Shown here piece by piece: positions 51,216-60,915 of a stretch of 64,000 bases of DNA (within the stretch, counting starts at the first letter, position 1; every line of letters starts with the position of its first letter). The translations under genes and the position numbers were made by a program. The stretch comes from Alteribacillus bidgolensis. GTDB taxonomy: Bacteria > Bacillota > Bacilli > Bacillales > Marinococcaceae. The stretch spans positions 296,370-360,369 of the forward strand of contig NZ_NJAU01000003.1 in assembly GCF_002886255.1 (NCBI RefSeq), in the 5' to 3' direction. The notes under the pieces are model-generated. The model saw only the letters and a list, made by a program, of their open reading frames with translations. It ran no database searches and was not told the origin of the DNA.

Positions 51216-52532
51216 ATGGAAAACTACAAAAAAAACAGTCTAACACTTACGAGTGCTGTTGCTTTAGGGACGGCAGTCATGATCGGAGCAGGCATTTTTG
51301 CTCTCTTAGGTCAGGTGGCTGAATTATCAGGAGCTTTTTTTCCCATTACTTTTCTTTTAGGTACTATCGTGACTGGGTTTAGTGCCTACTCTTATGTGCA
51401 AATGTCTCATACGTATCCGGATGCCGGAGGGATAGGTATGTTTTTCGTGAAGGCTTATGGGAAAGGCACCATAACAGCTGTGGCTTCTCTTTTGATGGCT
51501 GTAACAATGGTCATTAACCAGAGTTTAGTTGCACGTACGTTTGGCACCTATACCTTACAGCTTTTTAATATAGACAACAACACGTTTCTAGTTCCTGCTC
51601 TAGGTGTCTTGCTGCTGGCATTTGCTTTTATCATTAATATCACCAATAACCGAATCATTGGATCGTTCTCTTTTGTCATGTCAGCCCTTAAAATCGGCGG
51701 TATTGCTCTTTTTGCCATTGCCGGCTTATGGGTTGCCAACTTCTCTTTAGGTATAACTGGTACTAGTGAATCTGATCCAACAATCGTAAGCCATATTGCA
51801 GGTATAGCTTTAACCATTTTAGCTTTTAAAGGCTTCACCACCATAACCAATAGTGGATCAGAAATTGTAAATCCGCATAAGAACATTGGACGAGCCATCA
51901 TTATCTCGATACTCATTTGTGCAGTCATCTATGGCCTGGTAGCTTGGGCTGTCTCCAGTAACCTCTCCATAAGTGAAATCATTCAAGCCAGGGATTATGC
52001 ATTGGCTGAAGCAGCACGACCGGCATTTGGTTCCTATGGAGTATGGTTTACCGTGCTTATCGCCATTATTGCGACCGTTTCTGGCGTCATCGCCAGTATT
52101 TTTGCCGTGTCTCGTATGTTAGCCATGTTGTCCGATATGCAACTTATTCCCCATAAACACTTTGGGATGCCGGGAAACATTCAAAAACACACGCTTGTTT
52201 ATACTGTAGTGATAGCCATCACGTTGACTGTATTTTTTGACTTAAGCCGAATTGCATCCATGGGAGCCATTCTATACTTGGTGATGGATATTATGTTTCA
52301 CTGGGGAGTGTTACGTCACTTACGAAAGGAGATCAAAGCAAACGCTTATGTGATAGGAACAGCCATTATGTTGGACGTCATCGTGTTAGGTGGATTTCTT
52401 TGGATTAAAATAAACTCTGATTTATTAGTCGTTATTATTTCTCTCATTATGTTTTTGCTTATTTTCGTTGGAGAAAAGTACTTTTTAACCGCCCATCCTC
52501 CTAAACATGACCATTCATCGATGCATCACTAA
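51216..52532 (+). CDS. APC-superfamily amino acid permease-like transporter
   Basis: 438 residues, about 12 TM helices, with the APC start SAVALGTAVMIGAGIFALLG and the TM6 region AGIALTILAFKGFTTITNSG. The C-terminus ends in a His-rich tail (HPPKHDHSSMHH). It lies between the copper store and the multicopper-oxidase-like gene. ATG 51216 follows AAGGAGG. Substrate unknown; the His tail could bind metal. Confidence 0.85.
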   Translation: MENYKKNSLTLTSAVALGTAVMIGAGIFALLGQVAELSGAFFPITFLLGTIVTGFSAYSYVQMSHTYPDAGGIGMFFVKAYGKGTITAVASLLMAVTMVINQSLVARTFGTYTLQLFNIDNNTFLVPALGVLLLAFAFIINITNNRIIGSFSFVMSALKIGGIALFAIAGLWVANFSLGITGTSESDPTIVSHIAGIALTILAFKGFTTITNSGSEIVNPHKNIGRAIIISILICAVIYGLVAWAVSSNLSISEIIQARDYALAEAARPAFGSYGVWFTVLIAIIATVSGVIASIFAVSRMLAMLSDMQLIPHKHFGMPGNIQKHTLVYTVVIAITLTVFFDLSRIASMGAILYLVMDIMFHWGVLRHLRKEIKANAYVIGTAIMLDVIVLGGFLWIKINSDLLVVIISLIMFLLIFVGEKYFLTAHPPKHDHSSMHH

Positions 52533-52638
52533 TCATGCAACACTTCAAAAGATGGAACTCCTAAAAATACTAGGACTACATGGAATCATTTGTTTCATAT
52601 AGATGAAGTAAAAAAATAATTCCATGTGGAGGTTGTTT

Positions 52639-53532
52639 ATGAACTGGGAGCAAAGAGTATCAATGCCTGATGTAACAATCGCTCCTTATCAAAGGGGTAA
52701 CAATACGAGATATTTTAAGTTAATTGCAGAGCCAATTCACCACAACATTTTGTCAGATATAATGCTCGAAGCATTAGGTTATAACGGTACTACTCCGGGT
52801 CCGCTCATTGTTATGGAACAAGGAGAGTGGATCCAACTGGAAGTAGAAAACCGATTAGACGAACCGACCTCTCTTCATGTTCACGGCTTATCTAAACCTA
52901 ATTCACAGGACGGCATACCTGAGATTGAACCTACGCCTTTTATTCAACCGGGAGAATCGTATATCTACCAGTTTCAAGCATGGCAGGAAGGTTCATTTTT
53001 TTATCATGCCGGCCCTGTTCTCCAAGTTACACAGGGGCTTATAGGAGCTTTTATTGTCTTGCCGAGACAGGAAAACATCCATCCCTTTTGTCTTCCAGAT
53101 CGTGATTACATTTTGTTGATCCAGCAGTGGCAGATTGAGCAGCCGGAACTAGGAGAGGTATTTCCAGGTACCTATAAGCCAAATAAATTTGCACAACAAC
53201 CTAATTTTTTCACTATAAATGGGAAAGCTTTCCCGGAAACATCTCCTATGTATACGAAATATGGAGAAAGGATAAGACTTCGCTTCATTAATAAAACAAA
53301 CGCTTCCCATTCCATGCATACTCATGGGCATGATTTCCATGTAGTGTCAGTAGATGGATTTCCTAGAACGACCATGGACGATACAATAAGTGTTGCCTCT
53401 GGCCAAAGGTGGGATGTCGAATTTTACGCGAACAATCCTGGAGTGTGGCCGATTAACGGTACGAAAACATTCCATCAAACAAATAACGGTAAAACCCCGG
53501 GTGGGATGATCACAAGACTACAATATGTTTAA
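52639..53532 (+). CDS. Multicopper-oxidase-family protein, atypical
   Basis: 297 residues with two cupredoxin domains (PTSLHVHGLSKPNSQDGIPE; SFFYHAGPVLQVTQGLIGAF; HSMHTHGHDFHVVSVDGFPR). It lacks the C-terminal HCH motif that holds type 1 and type 3 copper; in its place is GTKTFHQTNNGKTPGGMITR. Catalytic laccase activity is therefore doubtful, and copper binding alone is possible. No signal peptide is seen from ATG 52639 (7 nt after GGAGG), also unusual for the family. Confidence 0.8.
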   Translation: MNWEQRVSMPDVTIAPYQRGNNTRYFKLIAEPIHHNILSDIMLEALGYNGTTPGPLIVMEQGEWIQLEVENRLDEPTSLHVHGLSKPNSQDGIPEIEPTPFIQPGESYIYQFQAWQEGSFFYHAGPVLQVTQGLIGAFIVLPRQENIHPFCLPDRDYILLIQQWQIEQPELGEVFPGTYKPNKFAQQPNFFTINGKAFPETSPMYTKYGERIRLRFINKTNASHSMHTHGHDFHVVSVDGFPRTTMDDTISVASGQRWDVEFYANNPGVWPINGTKTFHQTNNGKTPGGMITRLQYV

Positions 53533-53557
53533 AAACTCAGTTGTCCTTACAAACAGA

Positions 53558-54151
53558 TTATTTTTCATTTCTCGCGTCAACTGCAAGAAAAATATCTTTA
53601 TAATATTTGTCGATTCGTTCCACTCGAAAACCATTTTGTTTTATCAGGTCAAGCGTACGGCGGTTTAAATGACAGCCATCACACAGTCTTTTCCAAAATG
53701 GTGTGAGCCAATCCTGTAAACGACCGAGAAGTGGGCGATCTACTCTGACATGTTCTAAAAACAAAATAGGGGCCCCGGGTTTACATACACGCCGGATTTC
53801 CTGCAGGGCACGATTCGGATTGGGAATGGTACAGAGAACTAACGTTCCAATAGCAGTGTCAAAGGTATTGTCATCAAAGGGTAAATGTTCACCAGAAGCA
53901 TCCACCAGTTCTACAGGAACATGAGCATTTTTCACTTTGGGAAACGACTGGTTTCTCATCGATGAATCTGGTTCTATTGCTACAACTTTTTCTGCGTTTT
54001 TATAGTAGGAAAAATTGGCTCCTGTCCCCGACCCAACCTCCAATATCACTCCTTCTTGTTGGGAAACTAAACGCTCGCGAATGTTTCCCATTCGCATTTT
54101 TTCAAGTGGTCTCATAATCGGATCGTATATTTTAGAAAACAACGTGCTCAT
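53558..54151 (-). CDS. SAM-dependent methyltransferase (TMT1/METTL7-like), second copy
   Basis: 197 residues, closely similar throughout to 36105-36716 (VILEVGSGTGANFSYYKNAE, LVLCTIPNPNRALQEIRRVC, DWLTPFWKRLCDGCHLNRRT). Reading frame intact. It heads a duplicate block whose following genes (ccdA, resA) are broken, so this gene may be kept by selection. Confidence 0.8.
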   Translation of the reverse strand: MSTLFSKIYDPIMRPLEKMRMGNIRERLVSQQEGVILEVGSGTGANFSYYKNAEKVVAIEPDSSMRNQSFPKVKNAHVPVELVDASGEHLPFDDNTFDTAIGTLVLCTIPNPNRALQEIRRVCKPGAPILFLEHVRVDRPLLGRLQDWLTPFWKRLCDGCHLNRRTLDLIKQNGFRVERIDKYYKDIFLAVDARNEK

Positions 54152-54204
54152 TTGTCATCTCTCCCTAGGTCAGTTTTGTAATGTGAAACATCATATGGAC
54201 GCTC

Positions 54205-54233
54205 AAAAAGGAAGATCATGTGAGACCTTCCTT
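54205..54233 (-). terminator. Hairpin between ccdA relic and methyltransferase
   Basis: AAGGAAG and CTTCCTT arms around a 12-nt loop; minus strand ends CCTTTTTG. Same position as the hairpin at 36771 in the other copy. Confidence 0.55.
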
Positions 54234-54248
54234 TCCGTCATTCTTTAT

Positions 54249-54966
54249 TCAAATGCTAAACGGGACGAATTGGGCGAGATAACTGGAAAGCATCTGAAAG
54301 TACCCGAAAAAAAGCATGACGCCCATAATTATCATTACGATACCGCCAGCTTTCTGAATACGGGGCATCAGCTTATGAAAGCGTCTTAACTTATGTAGAG
54401 ATTTTGAATAAAAAATAGCGACTAATAAAAACGGTATCCCCATCCCAACAGAGTAAATAAAGAGCATCCCCATACCAGAGATCATCGTTTCACTTTGACT
54501 TGCGAGCGTTAAAATAGAACCAAGTACTAACCCTACACAAGGAGACCAGCCCGCTGCAAATAGCAAACCAAACATCACGGAACCACCGAAACTATTTGTT
54601 TTCGTTGGCTTGGAAGATATCTTCTTCTCTGACATTAAACTGCGAATGGACAACACTCCGGCCATCTGCAGGCCAAATAACACAATAATAATACCACCGA
54701 TTTGTGCTACTAGATTGTTATACCGGCTGAACAATTGACCAATAAAAAGTGGAGGAGGCGCCTAGTAGCATAAATATAATGGTAAATCCCAAAATAAATC
54801 CAAGGCTTCTTAAAAGAATCAAACGTTGATCGGCCTTAATTTCATTTTGGGATACGGCGGTACCGGTTAACTGAGCTAGATAAGCTGGAACTAATGGGAA
54901 AACGCATGGAGATAAAAAAGAAACTACTCCTGCTCCTAATGCCAGCCAAATCGTTACCTCATTCAT
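54249..54966 (-). pseudogene. ccdA, frameshifted second copy
   Basis: A near copy of 37183-37899. The frame breaks after GASSTF at about 54745, where an extra T in a T-run gives FYWSIVQ in place of FIGQLF. The rest (RYNNLVAQIGGIIIVLFGLQ to the C-terminus) is intact in the other frame. Both redox Cys regions are present, so the lesion is recent or a sequencing error. Confidence 0.85.
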
Positions 54967-54988
54967 TTCTATTCCTCCAAATATATTT

Positions 54989-55503
54989 CTAGAAAGGCTG
55001 GATTCGCTCCATATACCCTTGTATATCTTTTTCTGTCATTCCACCCGTTAGAATATCAATAATTTTTCCGTCTTTGTTTATGAGAAAGGTTGTTGGCAAC
55101 GGACCAATCCCATAACTATCTAAAACGGCGTTGGAAAAGACAATGGATGGCGGTCCACAAAACGTTCTACTGCTAATTCTGATTCCCCCACGTTCACCGC
55201 AAGAATCTCTACCCCTTTGTCTTTATATTCCTGATATTGATTTTCCATGTAAGGCATTTCTTCTTCACAAGGAGGGTAATATGTACCCCAAAAATTCAGA
55301 AAAACACTTTGGCCTCGGTAATCATTTAATTCAACGGTTTCTCCTTCAAGTGTTTCCAATTGAAAATTAGGCTCAATATCCCCCTCCATAACTAATGTGT
55401 TTTCATTTTGAAAAAAATTGGAGTAAAAAACATAACCAAGCTAAACGCCAATTACACTTAGGGTTGACACCCGAAAATATAGTCGTTTCCTTTTTTTAGA
55501 CAC
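54989..55503 (-). pseudogene. resA/tlpA-like, degraded second copy
   Basis: A copy of 37932-38462 with several lesions: TAG at 55441-55443 (SVIGV-stop-LGYVF), the first active-site Cys changed to Tyr (GTYYPPCEE), and a deletion of about 20 nt after HPLSFP that also shifts frame. The C-terminus is readable (GPLPTTFLINKDGKIIDILT). GTG start at 55501-55503. Clearly non-functional. Confidence 0.85.
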
Positions 55504-55568
55504 TATTCCTTTTCACCTCCTTGTCCAAGACATCTCCTGCCCTATCGCTTCTATTATTTTATAAAATA

Positions 55569-55587
55569 ATATGAAAAAACGATGAAG
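55569..55587 (-). promoter_or_regulatory. Island promoter motif, site before the degraded resA
   Basis: Minus strand CTTCATCG, TTTTTTCATATTATTT, then TATAAAAT as -10. It is preserved although the gene it serves is broken. Confidence 0.45.
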
Positions 55588-55645
55588 CAAAAAGAAAAAG
55601 AAGTGAAAATTTCAAGGAAGGCACTCTAAAAAGTTATGTTTACAC

Positions 55646-56197
55646 TTATTTATTTTCACTTGCGTGATTTGATGGATAATGGCTTTTATCCTCAAAATCT
55701 ATAGGCAAAAATGTTAAGAACACAATGAGAATCCATACGCATGTTCCAGCATACAAGAACGAAAACATACGTTTATTTTGAGGTTCTTGGGTGATAATAA
55801 AATACCTTAAACAAAATGTAATAGATAAAATAATAAATAAAAAACTAATAAACAATAATTTCTGACCCTCTGCGGGCGATAACATTTCCGAAATCATAGT
55901 TCCCATCATTCCAGCCATTGCCCCGTTAAAAACACCTTCAATAGACGCCAAAGGACTAAAAAAATAACCGATGAATGCTCCAATGAGACCAGTAAGAGTA
56001 ATGCTGCTTACAGTGGAGAAGAAAAGATTCCCTTGAAATTGAATGCCTATTATAATCCCTAGGGTAAAACCAAAAGTCATACTTAATGACATGGTCATGA
56101 CCATATGGTGCGTATGGGAGCTATTCCCCCTGTATTCTCGTATAAAAAAAACAACAAATAGCATGGAGATAATATAAAGCAATAATACCCAAACCAA
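55646..56197 (-). CDS. Polytopic membrane protein, unknown
   Basis: 183 residues with about five TM helices. Notable are SSHTHHMVMTMSLSMTFGFT in the first loop and GVFNGAMAGMMGTMISEMLS, a Gly/Met-rich membrane segment. A TTG at 56195-56197 behind GGAGGGG is the best start, because a later ATG would cut the first helix. The His and Met residues fit the metal theme, but no family was recognised. Confidence 0.65.
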   Translation of the reverse strand: MVWVLLLYIISMLFVVFFIREYRGNSSHTHHMVMTMSLSMTFGFTLGIIIGIQFQGNLFFSTVSSITLTGLIGAFIGYFFSPLASIEGVFNGAMAGMMGTMISEMLSPAEGQKLLFISFLFIILSITFCLRYFIITQEPQNKRMFSFLYAGTCVWILIVFLTFLPIDFEDKSHYPSNHASENK

Positions 56198-56582
56198 TAT
56201 TTTTCCCCTCCGTGTTCTGACACTTATTATTATGATTGGACAGAAAGGATATGAGAAAATAAGTTAGCAGTCTATTCGCCTGAAGGCGTTTTTATGTCAT
56301 GCTACAGCTTGACAACATGGCTTGAGGATCGCTGCACCATTTCACCATGAGTGTGTGGTGCCAATTCATCCCCAATATCATGCAACAATCATATGCTCAT
56401 CTTCATTATTCTGATAAGCTCTCGTAGCAGATTACTTTTTATTGCTTCGATTGGTAATTCCCCCCTAAGTCCTCCGATATGAACGACAATTCCTTTAGAC
56501 TCCGCCTACACGCCTATTTCCTCGTCACATACCTTACATATAACGAAAGGGGTAAATTTAGGTGAAAGCAGGGTGATCTTCA

Positions 56583-56801
56583 ATGAATAGAAAAAATAAT
56601 GACTCTTATTCTTCCCCTTATCTGAAGGCAGAATCCCAGAATGAAAACAAGCCTGAGAACAAAGAAGAAAAAATAGAAGTTGAAAAGACGGAAGAACAGC
56701 AAAGCCGATATCCGTGGACAGAATTATTGTTTGGGAGAAGCCCCACTCTTCCTACTTCGGCAAAGAAATATCAAGACAAAGAAAACAATAACGACAAATG
56801 A
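56583..56801 (+). CDS. Small hydrophilic protein, unknown
   Basis: 72 residues, highly charged (PENKEEKIEVEKTEEQQSRY) with a short conserved-looking core PWTELLFGRSPTLP. AGGGTGA about 10 nt before the ATG. It precedes the Hsp20-like gene in the same direction and may be co-expressed. Confidence 0.5.
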   Translation: MNRKNNDSYSSPYLKAESQNENKPENKEEKIEVEKTEEQQSRYPWTELLFGRSPTLPTSAKKYQDKENNNDK

Positions 56802-56904
56802 GAAACATTGGAAATTCAATTCATCATAAAGAGGACATAAAAGCGCGGTAACCACTCTTTGTTTAATCAGTTGTATATTACATTAATAAAAAGAGGTGAA
56901 GAAA

Positions 56905-57279
56905 GTGGGGTCAAATAACGACAAACTACCAAAGTCTTTTTATGAATCTGCATTCTATGATTTGATGAAGCATATGGAATCTTTCGTTGATGAATCTTTT
57001 CAACACTTCCACTCTTTGTTTAATAGACAAATGTTTGAGATAGAGGTATATGAGACGGAATCTGATATATTGATGGAATCTTCGCTGCCTGATTGCGAGC
57101 GTGACCAAATCCAACTAGAAATCATCGGTAACCATTTAAGGATTTCCGTGGACGACTCTGCCATGTTAGAAGAAAAAAACGATCAAAGTATATCCCAGAA
57201 AAAAGAGCAATCTTTTAAAAGGATGGAACGTTTGATACCACTTCCATTACCTATTTCTGAAAAGGACGTAACTGATTAA
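56905..57279 (+). CDS. Hsp20/alpha-crystallin-like protein, short
   Basis: 124 residues. The beta-sandwich is recognisable (MFEIEVYETESDILMESSLP, QIQLEIIGNHLRISVDDS, RLIPLPLPISEKDV), but the chain stops where Hsp20 proteins continue with the last strand and the I-x-I tail. A spore-type or truncated small heat-shock protein is possible. A GTG at 56905 has AGAGGTG upstream; an earlier GTG at 56896 overlaps that site. Confidence 0.6.
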   Translation: MGSNNDKLPKSFYESAFYDLMKHMESFVDESFQHFHSLFNRQMFEIEVYETESDILMESSLPDCERDQIQLEIIGNHLRISVDDSAMLEEKNDQSISQKKEQSFKRMERLIPLPLPISEKDVTD

Positions 57280-57368
57280 GTTTTATAGATACATTTCATA
57301 GTTTTTTATATAGAAAATATAACCGAATTCAGCTTTTAAAAATATTTTAGAGCTTGCTTCTCTCCCCC

Positions 57369-58949
57369 CTATCCATGTAAGCTTCCCTGTAATCGGTGAG
57401 GAAAACGATAGCTACTAATCGGAATTTGGATAAGGCTGGTTTTTTCTTCCAAAGTAATCCCGTAGATCTCATCACATAGACTGGCACTAAATCCAAGGAG
57501 CGGATGTCCCCCTAACCCAATAGCAGACGATACCAGTAATAAACGCTGTACGAGCATGCCCGCTTCGATCTGTTGAATGCGATACCCTCTGTACCCCAGT
57601 TCCATTTTGAGGTGGTCTTGATTTCCTACTACATGTAGGCAGATCGGAATTTGGAACATATTCACATCTTGCAGAGACATTCCTTGTTGAATCCAAAGCC
57701 GATGATCCCCAAGACGTTTCTGTCGCAACACATGAGTAGCGCTGTCATAGTGGTAAGCACCATCTGGAATACCTTCAACACCATAAAAACAGCCATATAA
57801 CGAGACACGATATCCGGAATTTTTTTGTCCTCTATCCAAATCATTATGATACGAGAAGGAAGCCGTTGCTTCTTGCAACAGAGTGGCTAATTGCTGTTGA
57901 CTTATTTTGCCCAGAACAAAATCCATTCCCGGGGAATAGCGTTTACGGCAAACCGATGCAAAATCATATGAGAACCGTTTCACGTTAGGAAGGGTTAGTG
58001 TTTGCTCCTTACGGTTAATGCTTTTCTCCTTCTCCTCTATCTGAAGAAACGATTCCGTTGATTCCATCAGGCATGATTCGTTCATTTTGACAAGCATTGG
58101 ATACTCTTTGATCTTTTCCGAACGGGTATAGTGATTATGTCTAATCGGTGTTAGCTCCTGGCACAATTCGGCGCTAGAGACAGTGCCGTTTTTGTCATTC
58201 TCTGTAGCACGCCAAGTGGTCTCGGGCTTCAATGACATTGGAATAACAGCATACACGCTTTCCTCTTGTTCAGATAACCCGAGCAGGTGGTTAACGGCTC
58301 GATCAAGAAATTGGAAGTATACTCCCGATGAAAAGCCAAATCTTTTCGTGACTTCTAACAACTGACCGATTACTACTCCAGTATCCAGGCCTTGCAGGCG
58401 GTAGGAAAAATTATGGTATTTAAAGAAATTCTTCCAAAATATCGTCGAAACAAAAACGGTACCAAAACAAGCCGACATATCACAGCGATTCCCAAGGGAC
58501 TGAGATAGATATGAATCGAAATTACCTTCGCGCAACAATACCAATTGGTGATGCGCTACATCATAATGATAGACTCCATTAGGTGTATCCTCCATTTTTA
58601 GGTAGACGTATAATTCATTTGGATACAACGCTCCACCAGAGGGCACAAATCTCCGTAACCATTGCATCAGACCCGTTTGTTCTGTAGAATCTAAGGCATC
58701 AACGGATTGACAACATTGAGTGAGACCGAATATATACCAGAGGAAATGGCCAATTTCACGAAGGTCTGGTTTCACTATCACTTGCCGCTCTTTTAGCGTT
58801 AGAGGTACTTCTTGAGAGAGTGGAAATACTGGCAAGTCTCTATAAATCTTATATGGAAGCGGTGCGTCTTCCCAATCCACCTCCCAGTCCGGCGGGCTAA
58901 TCTTACCAGAATTAAAATGCAGATTGTGTAGAAATCCTTCTAAATTCAT
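57369..58949 (-). CDS. TOMM dehydrogenase (SagB-type, two nitroreductase domains)
   Basis: 526 residues from ATG 58947-58949 behind GGAGG. It has two nitroreductase-like halves: about 70-260 (FVPSGGALYPNELYVYLKME, VFVSTIFWKNFFKYHNFSYR, DTGVVIGQLLEVTKRFGFSS) and about 320-520 (QIEAGMLVQRLLLVSSAIGL, GHPLLGFSASLCDEIYGI). These FMN enzymes oxidise azolines to thiazoles or oxazoles on the precursor. Third enzyme of the cluster, 19 nt after the YcaO gene. Confidence 0.88.
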   Translation of the reverse strand: MNLEGFLHNLHFNSGKISPPDWEVDWEDAPLPYKIYRDLPVFPLSQEVPLTLKERQVIVKPDLREIGHFLWYIFGLTQCCQSVDALDSTEQTGLMQWLRRFVPSGGALYPNELYVYLKMEDTPNGVYHYDVAHHQLVLLREGNFDSYLSQSLGNRCDMSACFGTVFVSTIFWKNFFKYHNFSYRLQGLDTGVVIGQLLEVTKRFGFSSGVYFQFLDRAVNHLLGLSEQEESVYAVIPMSLKPETTWRATENDKNGTVSSAELCQELTPIRHNHYTRSEKIKEYPMLVKMNESCLMESTESFLQIEEKEKSINRKEQTLTLPNVKRFSYDFASVCRKRYSPGMDFVLGKISQQQLATLLQEATASFSYHNDLDRGQKNSGYRVSLYGCFYGVEGIPDGAYHYDSATHVLRQKRLGDHRLWIQQGMSLQDVNMFQIPICLHVVGNQDHLKMELGYRGYRIQQIEAGMLVQRLLLVSSAIGLGGHPLLGFSASLCDEIYGITLEEKTSLIQIPISSYRFPHRLQGSLHG

Positions 58950-58968
58950 CCTTTTCCTCCTTCGCTGC

Positions 58969-60915
58969 CTATGGAAACGGATGCGGATGTGGATTGAGCT
59001 GTTCAAGCGTCAGTGGTTGTTTTACATAACCAAGCTCTACTGGTACCCTTAGCACCCTGTCTAGTCCTTCCAGACGGGTAAAGTGATGCCCAAATGTCAT
59101 CGGCAACATCCCCGGAATGAGTACTTTCACGCAATGTAATCCATTCCGGCCTATTTCTGGTCTCGTCTGGTCGACCACAATCACATCGAGGTTTAAGCGT
59201 CGAAACAGTTGCAGAATCTTCTTTATATCCTCAGTCAGATCCGTATGCCCCTCCCTCCGCTTAAACTGCTCATCAAACGTTTGTAATGGACAATTTTCAT
59301 CTAGCAAAAATTTCAGGTGCTCCTCTGCTTGCGGCAAGCTATACAACATGGAGTGATCTTCCATCTGTCGTACCAAAGACGGGTCGTGAAACATTCGTTC
59401 CGCTTTTTCCCGATTTATATCAAATTTCTTGTCAAGCATCAGCATTGTACTGGATAACTCATGAATCGCGCTTTTTGCCGCTCGTATCGGATCCAGATGA
59501 GCACCGGCCGCACAGATCAGATTCACTCCCTGTTGTTTCCGGTTTTTTGCTAACGCCCAAACACTTGGAATCTCATTCTCCATCGTCGTGTTAAACAAAT
59601 ATAAATCGAATCCTGCCACCATCTTCAAACGGTCGACCATCAATCGCAATTCCGTGTCATTTGCAGAATAAGGGTCAAGACGTGGGACAGGTAATTTGGC
59701 GTACCAGGTCATTAAAAAGGAATCTCGTTCCACTACTTCTAATATGCCATGAAGAATGGCTTCCTCCAAACTTCCTCCTAACGAACATCCGTTGGAAGTT
59801 TCAAATACAAAGCCTGCCTCATTAGTTAGCCCATAATAGGGAAGCCACAGAGGAACCAAAATCGGACGCTCATGCAAGAACGAATAACCCCACACCCAAT
59901 CCATGGTACGGTTAGGATCAAACTCACGAAATGGAAAACCCGGCTGTTCATACTGCTCTTTCGTATGAACCCCGACTTCGACAGGATGGAGCGCCTGATC
60001 GGAGAGATTGTTGAAGCTATCTTGGATAACTGGTAGTTTCCCACCACGGGGGGCTAAACCGGAGTATCGCTCCAATCCCTCCAAAATAGCCGTCACCTCG
60101 CTTTCCTCATAGGAATGAGTCCGCCCCCCTGTTCCCACATCACCTGAAAATAACGGCAGGTTTACACCTGCATCAGCAAAAAGTGATGAGAGATCAAGCA
60201 TTTGCTGATTTAAAATACCAGTCCGATCATCTAGATAATCGTTCACTAATACTTCTTTCAATTCATCGATCGAACGGCTGCGGTAGACATCTTCGCTTAC
60301 CTTCGGAATTGGTTGAAGTGAAATTCGGACATTTATGGATGAATGATTAGGCCATTGGCCACAAACCGTACATAGCGGGTTGGGGAGGAAGAAGTGTCGT
60401 GAGCTCTTTAATGTTTTTAGGTTGATAAAAAATATTCGTCCTTCCAAGTGAGGACGTTCACCTTGCAGCACTCTCTGTGACTCTGCCACAATGACGTGAA
60501 CCATATGCAAAAGACCCGTACGCGATGCCCAAGCATCATGTGGGATTCCCCCGTGAGACGCCAGTCTCTGTTTCAGTCCCCGCATCTCCTTCCTATCGAT
60601 TCCTGCCATAAGGCGCCGTAAGTCCGCACACTGGGAGCATCCCGGCATACCCTGACGAACCAGTGGTCCGATGACACCTTCGCCCAATGAAACAAACCCT
60701 CGCAGCCAAGGAATGTCAGCCGATTGAAACACCTCTTCCGCCTCACAGTGAACAGAGGGGTGCCAGGCATCATGCAATACCAAAGCTAAATCTGTAGTGT
60801 CTGGTATTTCTTCTTTCAAATCGGTATAACGAATGACCTGGTATTGGGAAGACAGTTCTCCGCACACGAAATTGGCCAACAATCCTTCTCCAACAATCAC
60901 CACGACAGCACTCAC
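58969..60915 (-). CDS. TOMM YcaO cyclodehydratase with N-terminal docking domain
   Basis: 648 residues. The first 215 form an E1-like/docking part with four zinc-ligand Cys (PGCSQCADLR; NPLCTVCGQW). Residues about 220-648 are YcaO: SYEESEVTAILEGLERYSGL, GCSLGGSLEEAILHGILEVV and ERDSF carry ATP/Mg ligands, and the chain ends in NPHPHPFP, the C-terminal PxPxP-type end of azoline-forming YcaO enzymes. It activates the peptide backbone with ATP to cyclise Cys. GTG start overlapping the upstream stop. Confidence 0.92.
   Translation of the reverse strand: MSAVVVIVGEGLLANFVCGELSSQYQVIRYTDLKEEIPDTTDLALVLHDAWHPSVHCEAEEVFQSADIPWLRGFVSLGEGVIGPLVRQGMPGCSQCADLRRLMAGIDRKEMRGLKQRLASHGGIPHDAWASRTGLLHMVHVIVAESQRVLQGERPHLEGRIFFINLKTLKSSRHFFLPNPLCTVCGQWPNHSSINVRISLQPIPKVSEDVYRSRSIDELKEVLVNDYLDDRTGILNQQMLDLSSLFADAGVNLPLFSGDVGTGGRTHSYEESEVTAILEGLERYSGLAPRGGKLPVIQDSFNNLSDQALHPVEVGVHTKEQYEQPGFPFREFDPNRTMDWVWGYSFLHERPILVPLWLPYYGLTNEAGFVFETSNGCSLGGSLEEAILHGILEVVERDSFLMTWYAKLPVPRLDPYSANDTELRLMVDRLKMVAGFDLYLFNTTMENEIPSVWALAKNRKQQGVNLICAAGAHLDPIRAAKSAIHELSSTMLMLDKKFDINREKAERMFHDPSLVRQMEDHSMLYSLPQAEEHLKFLLDENCPLQTFDEQFKRREGHTDLTEDIKKILQLFRRLNLDVIVVDQTRPEIGRNGLHCVKVLIPGMLPMTFGHHFTRLEGLDRVLRVPVELGYVKQPLTLEQLNPHPHPFP

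Noticed and set aside
56200..56560. Minus-strand frames reading KFTPFVICKVCDEEIGV and GIVVHIGG
   Set aside because: They resemble a degraded small Cys-pair protein, but stops and shifts are too many to define a feature; the region otherwise appears empty.
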